64,000 nt of DNA, from the NCBI GenBank assembly GCA_035762085.1, contig DASTPT010000072.1, forward strand, positions 1 through 64,000. Reading direction: 5' to 3'. The notes under the pieces were generated by a model. It searched no databases. It saw nothing but the letters and a program-made list of their open reading frames with translations, and had not been told where the DNA came from. Positions 16,626-24,767 of this stretch are shown here, piece after piece (position 1 is the first letter of the stretch; each line of letters begins with the position of its first letter). Origin of the DNA: HRBIN12 sp035762085. Its GTDB lineage: Bacteria; Actinomycetota; UBA4738; HRBIN12. The translations under genes and the position numbers were made by a program.

Positions 16626-17843
16626 GTGAGCGAGGGGGAGCGACTGGGGATCCGCGAGATCCTACGGATCCCGGAGATCCGCACCTCGATGGTCGGCACG
16701 TTCATCATCATGGTCGGCTTCGGGATCCTCTCGCCGATCCTGCCGCTCTACGCCCGGACGTTCGGGGTCGGTCTGGATTCGGTCGGCGTCCTGATCGCCG
16801 CGTTCTCGATCACGCGCCTCGCCGTCGACCCGTTCACCGGCGCGATCATCGGACGGCTCGGCGAGCGTCGCGCCGTCACCCTCGGGGCGGTGGTGGTCGG
16901 GGTCAGCACCGCCCTGTCCGCCATCGCGCCGACGTTCACGCTCCTCGTGGTCTTCCGAGGCCTCGGGGGCGCCGGGTCGGCAGTGTTCTTCACCGGACTG
17001 CTCTCGTACATGCTCCGCACGATCCCCGGCGACCGCGTCGGGCGCGTGATGAGCGTGTGGTACGCGTCGTTCAACGTCGGGATCATCGCCGGGCAGCCGC
17101 TGGGCGGGATCTTCGCCCATCTGTTCGGGCCGGTGAGCACCCTGTGGATCTACGCCGGGACGTGCTTCGTGGCTGCGGCGGTGTTCGATCGGACGATGCA
17201 CGGCCCGGACACGGGGCCGCGACCTGAGCGCACCACGGGCCTCCGGCGCCTCCCGTGGCAACGCCCGTTCGTTGCCGTGCTCCTTGCGAACGGGTCGTAC
17301 GCATGGATCATCGCGGGGGTCTACAGCACGCTGATCCCGCTCTTCGGCAACGAGGAGGTCGGGCTGAGCGAGCTCGGGATCGGTCTCGCCCTGGCGGTCG
17401 CCTCGCTCACCGAGTTCGCGGTCCTGTTTCCGGCGGGGAAAGCGACCGACCGGATCGGACGCAAGGCCGTGCTCATCCCGGGGTACGTCGCCATGACCAT
17501 CGCGCTCGTCCTGTGGCCGTTCGCGACGACGGCCGCGCTGTTCTTCCTTGCGAGCGGCGTGTTCGGTGTCGTCTCCGGGTACGCCGGCGTCCCGCAGGCG
17601 CCGATGCTGTCCGACGTCACGGATGACGACATCAGAGGAACGGCCGTGGCGGTGTTCCGGTTCATGGGCGACCTGGGGTTCGTCCTCGGGCCCCTCGTCG
17701 CCGGGGTGACGGCGGACGCCTGGGGGTACGGCGGGGCGTTCTCGATCTCGGCGATCCCGCTCGTCGTGACCCTGCTGTTCGTCCTCACGGTGCCCGAGAC
17801 GATGCGTGCGCTGCCGCGCACGGGCGAGGCGCCGGGGTTCTGA
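16626..17843 (+). CDS. MFS transporter
   Basis: The 405-residue protein has twelve predicted membrane helices in two halves and MFS loop motifs: GRLGERRAV between helices 2 and 3, and GKATDRIGRKA in the second half. It resembles drug or metabolite efflux permeases, but the substrate is unknown. GTG 16626 has no Shine-Dalgarno and a TAGACT box seven bases upstream. It is followed after 11 bases by an SRPBCC gene, and diverges from hutI. Confidence 0.9.
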   Translation: MSEGERLGIREILRIPEIRTSMVGTFIIMVGFGILSPILPLYARTFGVGLDSVGVLIAAFSITRLAVDPFTGAIIGRLGERRAVTLGAVVVGVSTALSAIAPTFTLLVVFRGLGGAGSAVFFTGLLSYMLRTIPGDRVGRVMSVWYASFNVGIIAGQPLGGIFAHLFGPVSTLWIYAGTCFVAAAVFDRTMHGPDTGPRPERTTGLRRLPWQRPFVAVLLANGSYAWIIAGVYSTLIPLFGNEEVGLSELGIGLALAVASLTEFAVLFPAGKATDRIGRKAVLIPGYVAMTIALVLWPFATTAALFFLASGVFGVVSGYAGVPQAPMLSDVTDDDIRGTAVAVFRFMGDLGFVLGPLVAGVTADAWGYGGAFSISAIPLVVTLLFVLTVPETMRALPRTGEAPGF

Positions 17844-17854
17844 GGGGGTATCGG

Positions 17855-18292
17855 ATGAAGGTTTCTTCGGAGATCGTGCTGCCGGTCCCGCCCGAGCGGG
17901 TCTGGGAGCTGCTCCTGCGCTGGGAGGAGCAGCCGCGGTGGATGCGGGACGCGGACTCGGTGCGCGTGATCGGCACACAGCGCGACGGCGTCGGCACGAC
18001 GATCGCCGTCCGCACGCGGGTGCTGAACGTGCCGCTGTTCACCGAGCGACTCGAGGTCACCGTCTGGGAGCCGCCGCGTCGGCTCGTGATGGCCCACCGC
18101 AGCTTCGTCCGCGGCGTCGGCACGTGGCGCCTCCAACCGGTCGAGGGCGGGACCTGGTTCTCGTGGGTCGAGGCCCTTCGGCTCCCCGTGCCGATCCTCG
18201 GCGAGCTCGCGCTGCGGGTCTACCGGCCCTTCATGCGCCGGCTCATGCGCGAGGCGCTCGCCGCGCTCCGCGAGCTCTCGGCGGCGGCCTGA
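17855..18292 (+). CDS. SRPBCC (START-like) small ligand-binding protein
   Basis: The 145-residue protein starts MKVSSEIVLPVPPERVWELL and has a central W-E-P-P-R-R-L block and a C-terminal amphipathic helix, the plan of the polyketide cyclase/SRPBCC fold. The ligand is unknown. GAGGGGG precedes the ATG, and it is probably co-transcribed with the MFS gene. A second SRPBCC gene lies at 25714. Confidence 0.85.
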   Translation: MKVSSEIVLPVPPERVWELLLRWEEQPRWMRDADSVRVIGTQRDGVGTTIAVRTRVLNVPLFTERLEVTVWEPPRRLVMAHRSFVRGVGTWRLQPVEGGTWFSWVEALRLPVPILGELALRVYRPFMRRLMREALAALRELSAAA

Positions 18293-18339
18293 CGCTCCCG
18301 AGACCGCCAGGCGACGGCGCGCCCGCCCCCCGCCCGCGC

Positions 18340-18345
18340 TAGCAT
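18340..18345 (+). promoter_or_regulatory. -10 box upstream of the TPP riboswitch
   Basis: TAGCAT about eight bases before the aptamer, so transcription would start almost at its first base. Confidence 0.4.
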
Positions 18346-18352
18346 GGCGCGG

Positions 18353-18446
18353 CAAGCGGGGGAGCCCGGTGCCACCGGGCTGAGAGGGCGGGTGTCACCC
18401 GCCGACCCTTCGAACCTGATCCGGTTCGTACCGGCGGAGGGAGCGA
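18353..18446 (+). promoter_or_regulatory. TPP (thi-box) riboswitch
   Basis: The conserved thi-box blocks occur in order: GGGGGAGCCC, GGGCTGAGA, ACCCTTCGAACCTGATC, and GTACCGGCGGAGGGA, with a stem between the two arms (GGCGGGTG/CACCCGCC). Thiamine pyrophosphate binding would regulate the permease starting at 18449. The Shine-Dalgarno GGAGGGAG (18436-18443) is itself part of the conserved 3' strand and lies five bases before the ATG. Direct sequestration of the ribosome site is therefore the likely mechanism. Confidence 0.95.
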
Positions 18447-18448
18447 GC

Positions 18449-19852
18449 ATGGCGAGCGTCACCGATCGGATCGAGGCGGTCCTCGAGCGCGAGGCGCCGA
18501 CGTGGGGGATCCGGCCGGTCCCGCCGGACCGGCGACGGCTTTCGGGACTGGATCTGGCGGTCCTGTGGGGCGACCTGTCGGTCGGCCTCCTCGTGATGGT
18601 CACCGGGGCGCTCCTCGTCCCGGCGCTCGGGTTCCCCAGGGCGCTGCTCGCGATCGTGGTCGGGAGCGTGATCGGGTGCGTGCCGCTCGCGCTCGTCGGG
18701 CTGGCGGGGGAGCGCGAGGGCGTGCCGTCGATGGTGCTGTTCCGCCCGGTCCTCGGGCACAAGGGCTCGTTCATCCCGTCGGCGCTCAACCTGCTTCAGC
18801 TCGTGGGCTGGACCGCGGTCGAGTTCTGGGCGATGGGCCAGGTGGCCAACGTCGCCGCGAGCGAGCTGTTCGGGCTCGACGCGCCGTGGGTCTGGACCGT
18901 GGTCGTCGCGGCGCTGTGCACGGGGCTCGCGCTCGGCGGGCCGGTGCTGGTCGTACGGCGGTGGCTCGAGCGCTTCGGGATCTACGTGCTCCTCGCGACG
19001 GCGCTGTGGATCACGGTCCGGGCGCTCGGGGCAGGCGACCTCGGCGCGATCTGGCGCGGCCCGGGCGAGGGCGGTCTCCCGTTCTGGCTGGCCGTCGACC
19101 TGGTCATCGTGATGCCGGTCTCGTGGCTGCCGCTCGTGGCGGACTACACGCGGTTCGCGCGACCCGGCAGCGGCGGCGTCGCCGGCACGTACCTCGGGTA
19201 CCTGATCGGCAACGCGTGGTTCTACGCGCTCGGCGCGCTGCTGGTGCTCGGCGCGGGGGCGGCGGCCGACGTCCTCGGCATCGGAACGGCGATCGTCGGG
19301 GCGGCCGGTGGGGCGCTCCTGCTCATCGCGCTGCTGGTGGGCGAGAGCGACAACGCGTTCGCGGACCTGTACTCGGCGGCCGTCTCGATCCAGAACGTGG
19401 CGCCGGAGGCGCCCCAGCGGTGGCTCGTCGGGGCGCTCGGCGCGATCGCGCTCGGGCTGGCGCTCACGCTGTCGATGGAGCGGTACGAGCTGTTCCTGCT
19501 GCTGATCGGCTCGGTATTCGTGCCGCTGTTCGGCGTGTTCGTCGCCGACTGGCTGGTCCGGGCCGGCGGTCGGTACGGCCCCGGGCGCCTGTTCGCCGCG
19601 ACCGGCGTCCGGTGGCTCGCGCTGCTGCCGTGGCTGGCCGGCTTCCTCGTGTACCACTGGAGCGTTCCGACCGGCCCGCAGGCGTGGGTGGACGGCGTCC
19701 GCACCGTGTTCGGCGACTGGCTGGGGCTCCCGTTCCCGCTGTTCGACTCGGCGGTCGGGGCGAGCCTGCCGAGCTTCGCGATCGCGTTCGTCCTGGCGCT
19801 GGCGTTGCCTCGGCAGCGCGCCGACGGACGCGCGCCCGCGGCTACTGGGTGA
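18449..19852 (+). CDS. cytX: NCS1-family permease, probable hydroxymethylpyrimidine/thiamine transporter (CytX-like)
   Basis: The 467-residue protein has about twelve hydrophobic helices and the NCS1 plan, with LGHKGSFIPSALNLLQLVGW in the middle and a PVSWLPLVADYTRFA block. NCS1 members with a TPP riboswitch are normally CytX-type importers of the pyrimidine precursor of thiamine. Here the riboswitch directly abuts the start. No thiamine biosynthesis genes follow. The 3' end overlaps the convergent cupin gene by 11 bases. Confidence 0.88.
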   Translation: MASVTDRIEAVLEREAPTWGIRPVPPDRRRLSGLDLAVLWGDLSVGLLVMVTGALLVPALGFPRALLAIVVGSVIGCVPLALVGLAGEREGVPSMVLFRPVLGHKGSFIPSALNLLQLVGWTAVEFWAMGQVANVAASELFGLDAPWVWTVVVAALCTGLALGGPVLVVRRWLERFGIYVLLATALWITVRALGAGDLGAIWRGPGEGGLPFWLAVDLVIVMPVSWLPLVADYTRFARPGSGGVAGTYLGYLIGNAWFYALGALLVLGAGAAADVLGIGTAIVGAAGGALLLIALLVGESDNAFADLYSAAVSIQNVAPEAPQRWLVGALGAIALGLALTLSMERYELFLLLIGSVFVPLFGVFVADWLVRAGGRYGPGRLFAATGVRWLALLPWLAGFLVYHWSVPTGPQAWVDGVRTVFGDWLGLPFPLFDSAVGASLPSFAIAFVLALALPRQRADGRAPAATG

Positions 19853-20180
19853 CGGCGCGCGAGGTGGGTGGGGGCGCGGCGACCAGCAGGACGACGGCCG
19901 GCTCGATCGACGCGTTACGGATCGTCAGCTCGGACCCGGCCGGGACGAGGACCGTCCCCCATTGATCCAGGCGCGTGCGGCCTCGGCCGACCTGGATCGC
20001 GACCTGGCCGGCGAGCAGCACGCAAAGGCCGTCCGAGTCCGGGTCCGCGATCGGTCCGAGCTCCTGGGCGCGCTCGAGGCACACGACCTCGGACCACAGG
20101 TGCCGCGACTCGAAGATCGTCCCGTGGTGCGGGCCGTGCTCGGCGAACCGGACGAGGTCGCGCAGGTCCTTCGACTCCAT
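19842..20180 (-). CDS. small cupin-domain protein
   Basis: The 112-residue protein is a single cupin barrel with GLCVLLAGQVAIQVG and WGTVLVPAGSELTIRN as its two motifs. The usual metal-binding histidines are mostly replaced, so it may bind a ligand rather than catalyse. The ATG at 20180 has TAGGCT exactly seven bases upstream, a leaderless signature. It diverges from pepA. Confidence 0.82.
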   Translation of the reverse strand: MESKDLRDLVRFAEHGPHHGTIFESRHLWSEVVCLERAQELGPIADPDSDGLCVLLAGQVAIQVGRGRTRLDQWGTVLVPAGSELTIRNASIEPAVVLLVAAPPPTSRAVTQ

Positions 20181-20187
20181 GAGCCCC

Positions 20188-20193
20188 AGCCTA
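20188..20193 (-). promoter_or_regulatory. -10 box for the cupin gene
   Basis: TAGGCT on the minus strand, seven bases from the ATG at 20180. Confidence 0.5.
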
Positions 20194-20223
20194 CCGGGCG
20201 TGGGGAGCGCGTCGGTCCACGGA

Positions 20224-20229
20224 TAGACT
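20224..20229 (+). promoter_or_regulatory. -10 box for pepA
   Basis: TAGACT lies 34 bases before the pepA GTG, giving a short leader that carries the GAAGGAG ribosome site. This contrasts with the leaderless cupin on the other strand. Confidence 0.4.
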
Positions 20230-20263
20230 GCCCTGGCTCGAGTCCGGACCCGAAGGAGCCCAC

Positions 20264-21754
20264 GTGACCACGTTCGACTACTCCACCGACGCGCCGGCCT
20301 TGGCCCGCGTCGACGTCCTCGTCCTGCCGGTGTTCGAGGGACCCGAGGCCGGTCCCGGCGTCAAGGACGTGAAGGGCGTCGATCTGCTCGGCCTGTACCG
20401 CGACGCTGCCCTCGAGGGCGAGCGCGGCCAGACGCTGCTCGTGCCGAACACCGGCATCGATGGCCTGGCCGCCCGGTCCGTCCTCCTGGTGGGCATGGGG
20501 AAGCGGTCCGACGCCGGCGTGGACGCCGTGCGGCGCGCGGCGGGCACCGTGGCGCGTCAACTCTCGAAGCGGGGCTCGGTGGCGACCACGCTCGCACAGG
20601 CGGGCGGACGGAACGCGACCGAGGCGGTCCAGGCCGTCGTCGAGGGCCTGATCCTCGGCGCCTACCGGTTCGACCGGTACAAGTCGAAGAAGGACGACCC
20701 GCCGGCGCTCGAGCGGGTGACGGCGCTCGGTCCGGCCCGGTGGGACGCCAAGGCGACGAAGGCCGCGATCGAGCGCGCCCGGATCGTGAGCGAGGCGGCG
20801 TCGTGGGCCCGCGACCTCGTGAACACGCCCGCGCGCGACATGACGCCGGCGGCCCTCGCGGAGGCCGCCGAGGCGATGGCGAAGGAGGTCGGTCTCCAGG
20901 TCAAGGTCTGGGACGAGAAGCAGCTCGAGCGGGGCGGGTTCGGCGGGATCCTCGGCGTGGGCCAGGGGAGCGTCAACCCGCCGCGGATGATCGAACTCAC
21001 GTACCGCGGCGCCGCCGCCTCGAGCGCCCCGATCGCGCTGAGCGGCAAGGGGATCTCCTTCGACTCGGGCGGCCTGTCGATCAAGCCGGCCGACGGCATG
21101 GAGACGATGAAGGGCGACATGGGCGGTGCCGCCTCGATCCTCGGGGCGATGCGCGCGATCGCGCTCCTGAAGCCGAAGGTCAACGTGATCGCCGCGATCC
21201 CCTCGGCCGAGAACATGCCGAGCGGCTCGGCGACCAGGCCCGGCGACGTGCTCCACCACCGCGGCGGCAGGACGTCCGAGGTGCTGAACACGGACGCCGA
21301 GGGCCGTCTGGTCCTCGCGGACGCGCTCGCGTATCTCTCCGAGAAAGGGCCGCGCGCGATCGTGGACACGGCGACGCTCACGGGCGCGTGCATGGTCGCC
21401 CTCGGCGAGGAGATCTGGGGCGTCTTCGGGACCGACCGCGGGCTCGTCCGCGACCTGCTCGCGGCGGGCGAGGCCGCCGGCGAGCCGGGATGGGAGCTGC
21501 CCCTCCACCGTCCGTACCGGAAGCTGATCGACTCGCCGGTCGCCGACGTGAAGAACATCGGCAAGCGCTACGGCGGGGCGATCACCGCGGCGCTGTTCCT
21601 GTCCGAGTTCGTCGGCGACGTACCGTGGGCCCACGTGGACATCGCCGGGCCCGCGTTCGCCGAGAAGGCGGGCGACCTCTACCCGAAGGGCGCGACGGGC
21701 GTCCCGGTTCGCACGCTCGTCGCGTACGTGCTCGGGCAGGCTCCGAAGCGCTGA
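20264..21754 (+). CDS. pepA: leucyl aminopeptidase (M17)
   Basis: The 496-residue enzyme removes N-terminal amino acids from peptides, normally as a hexamer with two metals. The M17 signature NTDAEGRLVLADAL is exact; GKGISFDSGGLSIKPA gives the lysine and metal aspartate, and MKGDMGGAA follows. The GTG start follows GAAGGAG. The next gene starts five bases after the stop and may be co-transcribed. Confidence 0.96.
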   Translation: MTTFDYSTDAPALARVDVLVLPVFEGPEAGPGVKDVKGVDLLGLYRDAALEGERGQTLLVPNTGIDGLAARSVLLVGMGKRSDAGVDAVRRAAGTVARQLSKRGSVATTLAQAGGRNATEAVQAVVEGLILGAYRFDRYKSKKDDPPALERVTALGPARWDAKATKAAIERARIVSEAASWARDLVNTPARDMTPAALAEAAEAMAKEVGLQVKVWDEKQLERGGFGGILGVGQGSVNPPRMIELTYRGAAASSAPIALSGKGISFDSGGLSIKPADGMETMKGDMGGAASILGAMRAIALLKPKVNVIAAIPSAENMPSGSATRPGDVLHHRGGRTSEVLNTDAEGRLVLADALAYLSEKGPRAIVDTATLTGACMVALGEEIWGVFGTDRGLVRDLLAAGEAAGEPGWELPLHRPYRKLIDSPVADVKNIGKRYGGAITAALFLSEFVGDVPWAHVDIAGPAFAEKAGDLYPKGATGVPVRTLVAYVLGQAPKR

Positions 21755-21759
21755 AGACC

Positions 21760-22473
21760 GTGGAGGTTCAAGGGCGCACCGGCCCGGTCCTCGCGATCTT
21801 CGCGCACCCCGACGACGCCGAGATCTGCGCGGGTGGCACGCTCGCGAAGTGGGTCGACGCCGGGCGCGAGGTCCACCTGCTCGTCCTGACGAACGGCGAC
21901 CGAGGGTCGACCGACCCGTGGCGCGATCGCGCCGAGCTCGCCGCCACGCGCGCCGCCGAGACGCAGGCCGCGGCCCGGATCCTCGGGCTCACGACCGCCC
22001 ACATCCTGGACGTGCACGACGGTGAGCTGGAGAACACCACCGAGATCCGCGAGGCGGTGATCCGCCGGATCCGGATGATGCGGGCGGAGACGGTGGCGAG
22101 TTGCGACCCCACCGCCTGGTTCTTCGAGGAGCGGTACTACAACCACTCCGATCACCGGCGGGCGGGCGAGATCGCGCTCGACGCCGTGTTCCCCGGCGCC
22201 GGGAACCCGCACTACTTCGCCGAGCAGCTGTCCGAGGGCCTCGACGTTCGGGAGGTGCACGACGTGTGGCTCGGGTGGACGAACGAGCCGAACCACGTGG
22301 AGGACGTCACCGGGCACTTCCGGACGAAGATGGACGCACTCGCGGTGCACGCCAGCCAGATCGAGGAGGGCATCGCCTTCTTCCAGGAGGAGCTCGAGCG
22401 CGAGGCCACCGCGTCCGGCGCGAAGATCGGCGTCGAGCACGCGGAGGAGTTCCGCGTCCTGGCGCTCGACTAG
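21760..22473 (+). CDS. PIG-L / LmbE family deacetylase
   Basis: The 237-residue protein has the zinc motif AHPDDAEICAGGTLA near the start and NHSDHRRAG further on, the metal ligands of N-acetylglucosaminyl deacetylases of this family. Mycothiol enzymes MshB and Mca belong here, but so do many others, so the substrate is not fixed. GTG 21760 gives the normal family start VLAIFAHPDD and is coupled to pepA. Confidence 0.9.
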   Translation: MEVQGRTGPVLAIFAHPDDAEICAGGTLAKWVDAGREVHLLVLTNGDRGSTDPWRDRAELAATRAAETQAAARILGLTTAHILDVHDGELENTTEIREAVIRRIRMMRAETVASCDPTAWFFEERYYNHSDHRRAGEIALDAVFPGAGNPHYFAEQLSEGLDVREVHDVWLGWTNEPNHVEDVTGHFRTKMDALAVHASQIEEGIAFFQEELEREATASGAKIGVEHAEEFRVLALD

Positions 22474-22480
22474 CGTTGCA

Positions 22481-23278
22481 TCACGGCTTCGTGCCGACCG
22501 CGACCAGGACGTCGCGGAAGTCGAGCACGGGGTCGGCGAACCGCTCGCCGAACGTGTCGCGGGCGCGCGCGAGGAAGGACTCGAACCGGCCGTCGCCGAG
22601 CATCTGGCGCACGAAGCGGCCCGTCGCCCACGTGCCGAGGCCCTCGACGTACTCGTCCAGCGGGTAGGTGAACCGGTACTGCCGGCGCTCGGTCCGCACG
22701 TGCCGAAGCCCCGCGTCGAGCAGCGTCTCCTCCATCGTGTCCCGGCGGCGGAACCGGTCGCGCCAGGGGATCGCGTCGGCCATCGCCGCCTCGAGGATGT
22801 CGCGCGGCACCACGCTCCAGACCAGCTCGAGCCACGTGCGCGTGAGCTCGTCCTGCCCATCCGACCACGCGGTCATCGCGAGCCGGCCGCCGGGTCGCAG
22901 CACGCGGAGGAGGTCGTGCAGGGCGGTCTGGTACTTCGTGAAGTGGGCGATCACGAAGTTGCCGACGACGGTGTCGAACGTCGCGTCGCGGAACGGCAGG
23001 TCGATCACCACGGCGGCGATCGTGCGGACCTGCGGCCGCACGCGCCTGCCGACCGCCAACATACCGGTCGACCCGTCGATCCCGATGACCGCGCCGTCCC
23101 CGACCGCCGAGACGGCCTCGGCCGCGGCCACGCCGGTCCCGGTGCCGACGTCGAGCACGCGCGCCCCCGGCGCCGGGTCGGCGGCGAGGATCAGGTCGCG
23201 CGCGGGCTCGCGCAGGCGGGGGGCGTGGATCCGCTCGTAGGTCTCGGCCACGGCGTCGTAGGAGCGCCAGTCGGACAT
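22481..23278 (-). CDS. class I SAM-dependent methyltransferase
   Basis: The 265-residue protein has motif I VLDVGTGTGVAAAEA, motif II GIDGSTGML, and motifs FDTVVGNFV and LLRVLRPGGRLAMTAW, typical of UbiE/type-11 methyltransferases. The C-terminal part (about 155-240) is a substrate cap. The target is unknown. The ATG at 23278 has TACGCT seven bases upstream. It diverges from the membrane-protein operon that starts at 23340-23354. Confidence 0.9.
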   Translation of the reverse strand: MSDWRSYDAVAETYERIHAPRLREPARDLILAADPAPGARVLDVGTGTGVAAAEAVSAVGDGAVIGIDGSTGMLAVGRRVRPQVRTIAAVVIDLPFRDATFDTVVGNFVIAHFTKYQTALHDLLRVLRPGGRLAMTAWSDGQDELTRTWLELVWSVVPRDILEAAMADAIPWRDRFRRRDTMEETLLDAGLRHVRTERRQYRFTYPLDEYVEGLGTWATGRFVRQMLGDGRFESFLARARDTFGERFADPVLDFRDVLVAVGTKP

Positions 23279-23285
23279 GCGTCCC

Positions 23286-23291
23286 AGCGTA
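23286..23291 (-). promoter_or_regulatory. -10 box for the methyltransferase
   Basis: TACGCT on the minus strand, seven bases before the ATG at 23278. Confidence 0.5.
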
Positions 23292-23324
23292 CCGGGCGCG
23301 TCCACGTACGGACGCTCGCGCCGG

Positions 23325-23330
23325 TACCCT
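23325..23330 (+). promoter_or_regulatory. -10 box for the membrane-protein operon
   Basis: TACCCT nine bases before the ATG of a five-codon mini-ORF at 23340. Confidence 0.4.
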
Positions 23331-23339
23331 GGGGCAGGC

Positions 23340-23357
23340 ATGAGGCAGCTCCGATGA
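23340..23357 (+). CDS. five-codon mini-ORF overlapping the next start
   Basis: ATG AGG CAG CTC CGA TGA would encode MRQLR. It begins nine bases after a TACCCT box, and its stop overlaps the ATG of the membrane-protein gene at 23354 (ATGA). It may serve only to bring ribosomes to the next start on a nearly leaderless message. This is inference from position, and it could be chance. Confidence 0.3.
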   Translation: MRQLR

Positions 23358-24130
23358 CGGGACCCGCGGGCGTGACGGCCCTGGTGCTCGCCGAGACCGT
23401 GGCCGGCAGCCTGTGGCTGCTGTTCCTCACGCCGCTCTGGGGGGAGGTCCGGCGGGGGTTCTTCAAGCTCACCGGCGCCGTGCTGCTCGTGCTCTCCGGC
23501 AGCATGTGGTACTCGATCTCCGTGGGGCTGGTCGAGGGCGACGACGCCGGCCGCTGGTCGCTGTGGCTCGCGGGCGTCCTGACGGCCATGATCCTCGCGT
23601 GGGTCGTGCTGATGTTCACCGCCTGGCAGCCGGCCGGCCGCATCCTCGGGATCGCCTCGGTGCCGGTCTCGGTCGCGCTGCTGATCGCGATGGCGGGGAC
23701 GGCCGAGGGCTCGGGCGTCGTCGCCGCGATCCAGCTGCTCGCCGGTGCCGCGTTCCTGGGCGCGGTGCTGGCCGGGTTGCTGCTCGGGCACTGGTACCTC
23801 ACGGACCGGGGGCTGACGCGGACGCCGATCAACCGGTTCACGACGGTGCTGCTCGTGGCCGTGGGGCTCGAGATCGCGGCGCTGCTCCTCGGCGGCTTCG
23901 GCGCGACGGCCGACGACTCGCAGTTCAACCCGCTGCTCACCTCGGCGGGGCTCGCGGCCTGGATCGCGCTCGGCATGGCCGGGACGACCCTCCTGATCGC
24001 CGTGCTGATCCGCGCGGCGCTCAAGGGTCAGCGCTCCTCGGCGGTCCAGGCGGCCACGGGATTCTTCTACCTGGCGGTGATCACGGCGATGACCGCCGAG
24101 TTCGCGGCGAAGGTCCGCTTCCTGCCGTGA
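23354..24130 (+). CDS. multi-pass membrane protein of unknown function
   Basis: The 258-residue protein has seven or eight hydrophobic helices, the clearest near residues 12-30, 40-58, 70-90, 97-113 and 120-142, and very few charged residues. I do not recognise a family. The ATG at 23354 overlaps the stop of the mini-ORF and has GAGG about nine bases upstream. It opens an operon with the CPBP protein four bases downstream. Confidence 0.75.
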   Translation: MTGPAGVTALVLAETVAGSLWLLFLTPLWGEVRRGFFKLTGAVLLVLSGSMWYSISVGLVEGDDAGRWSLWLAGVLTAMILAWVVLMFTAWQPAGRILGIASVPVSVALLIAMAGTAEGSGVVAAIQLLAGAAFLGAVLAGLLLGHWYLTDRGLTRTPINRFTTVLLVAVGLEIAALLLGGFGATADDSQFNPLLTSAGLAAWIALGMAGTTLLIAVLIRAALKGQRSSAVQAATGFFYLAVITAMTAEFAAKVRFLP

Positions 24131-24134
24131 GCCG

Positions 24135-24767
24135 ATGAACCTCACGATCATGCTGCTCGGGATGGTCGTGGAGGGGGCGGCGTGGTGGTGGATCTCGAGC
24201 CGTGGGGCGAGCGTCTGGTCGACGATGACCCCGGTGCTCGTCGGGATGGGGTTCGCGGCGCTCCTCACCGGCCGCCCCGAGTTGGCCGAGGACGTGACCC
24301 CGGTCGCGGCGGTCGGGGTCGGGCTCGCGGCGGCCGTGGCGCTGTACCTGGCGACCCGGGCGTTCGTCGCCGTGGTCGCTCCGCGGTGGGGCGCGTTCCG
24401 CGAGCAGTCCGTCGCGATGTACGGGCGACGCGGGTCACGCCCGATCGGCGCCGTGGTCGCGCTCTCCGCGCTGCTCATGGTGCCGGGGGAGGAGCTGTTC
24501 TGGCGCGGTCTGTTCCTGTCCGAGCTGCAGGTCCGGCTCGACGGCGCCGCGCTCGCCGCCGCGCTCGCGTGGGCCGGATTCCTGGTGGCGAACGCGCCGA
24601 GCCGCAACCTCGCGATCGTCGCCGGCGCCGCCGTCGGTGGGGCGGTCTGGGTCACCCTGGCCGCGTGGTCGGGCGGGGTCCTCGCCGGCCTCGTGTGCCA
24701 CGTGGGCTGGACCGCGCTGATGCTCGCGCTCCCGCCGCTGCAGGCGCCGTTCCCGGAGGGCGTGTGA
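24135..24767 (+). CDS. CPBP-family intramembrane protein (Abi/Rce1-like)
   Basis: The 210-residue protein has about six membrane helices and the GEELFWRGLF motif (E-E-x3-R) of CPBP putative prenyl-protease-like enzymes. Near the C-terminus CHVGW supplies a possible histidine. The second family histidine (F-x3-H) is not evident: the region reads VANAPSRN. Catalysis is therefore uncertain. The stop overlaps the GTG of the next gene (GTGA). Confidence 0.78.
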   Translation: MNLTIMLLGMVVEGAAWWWISSRGASVWSTMTPVLVGMGFAALLTGRPELAEDVTPVAAVGVGLAAAVALYLATRAFVAVVAPRWGAFREQSVAMYGRRGSRPIGAVVALSALLMVPGEELFWRGLFLSELQVRLDGAALAAALAWAGFLVANAPSRNLAIVAGAAVGGAVWVTLAAWSGGVLAGLVCHVGWTALMLALPPLQAPFPEGV

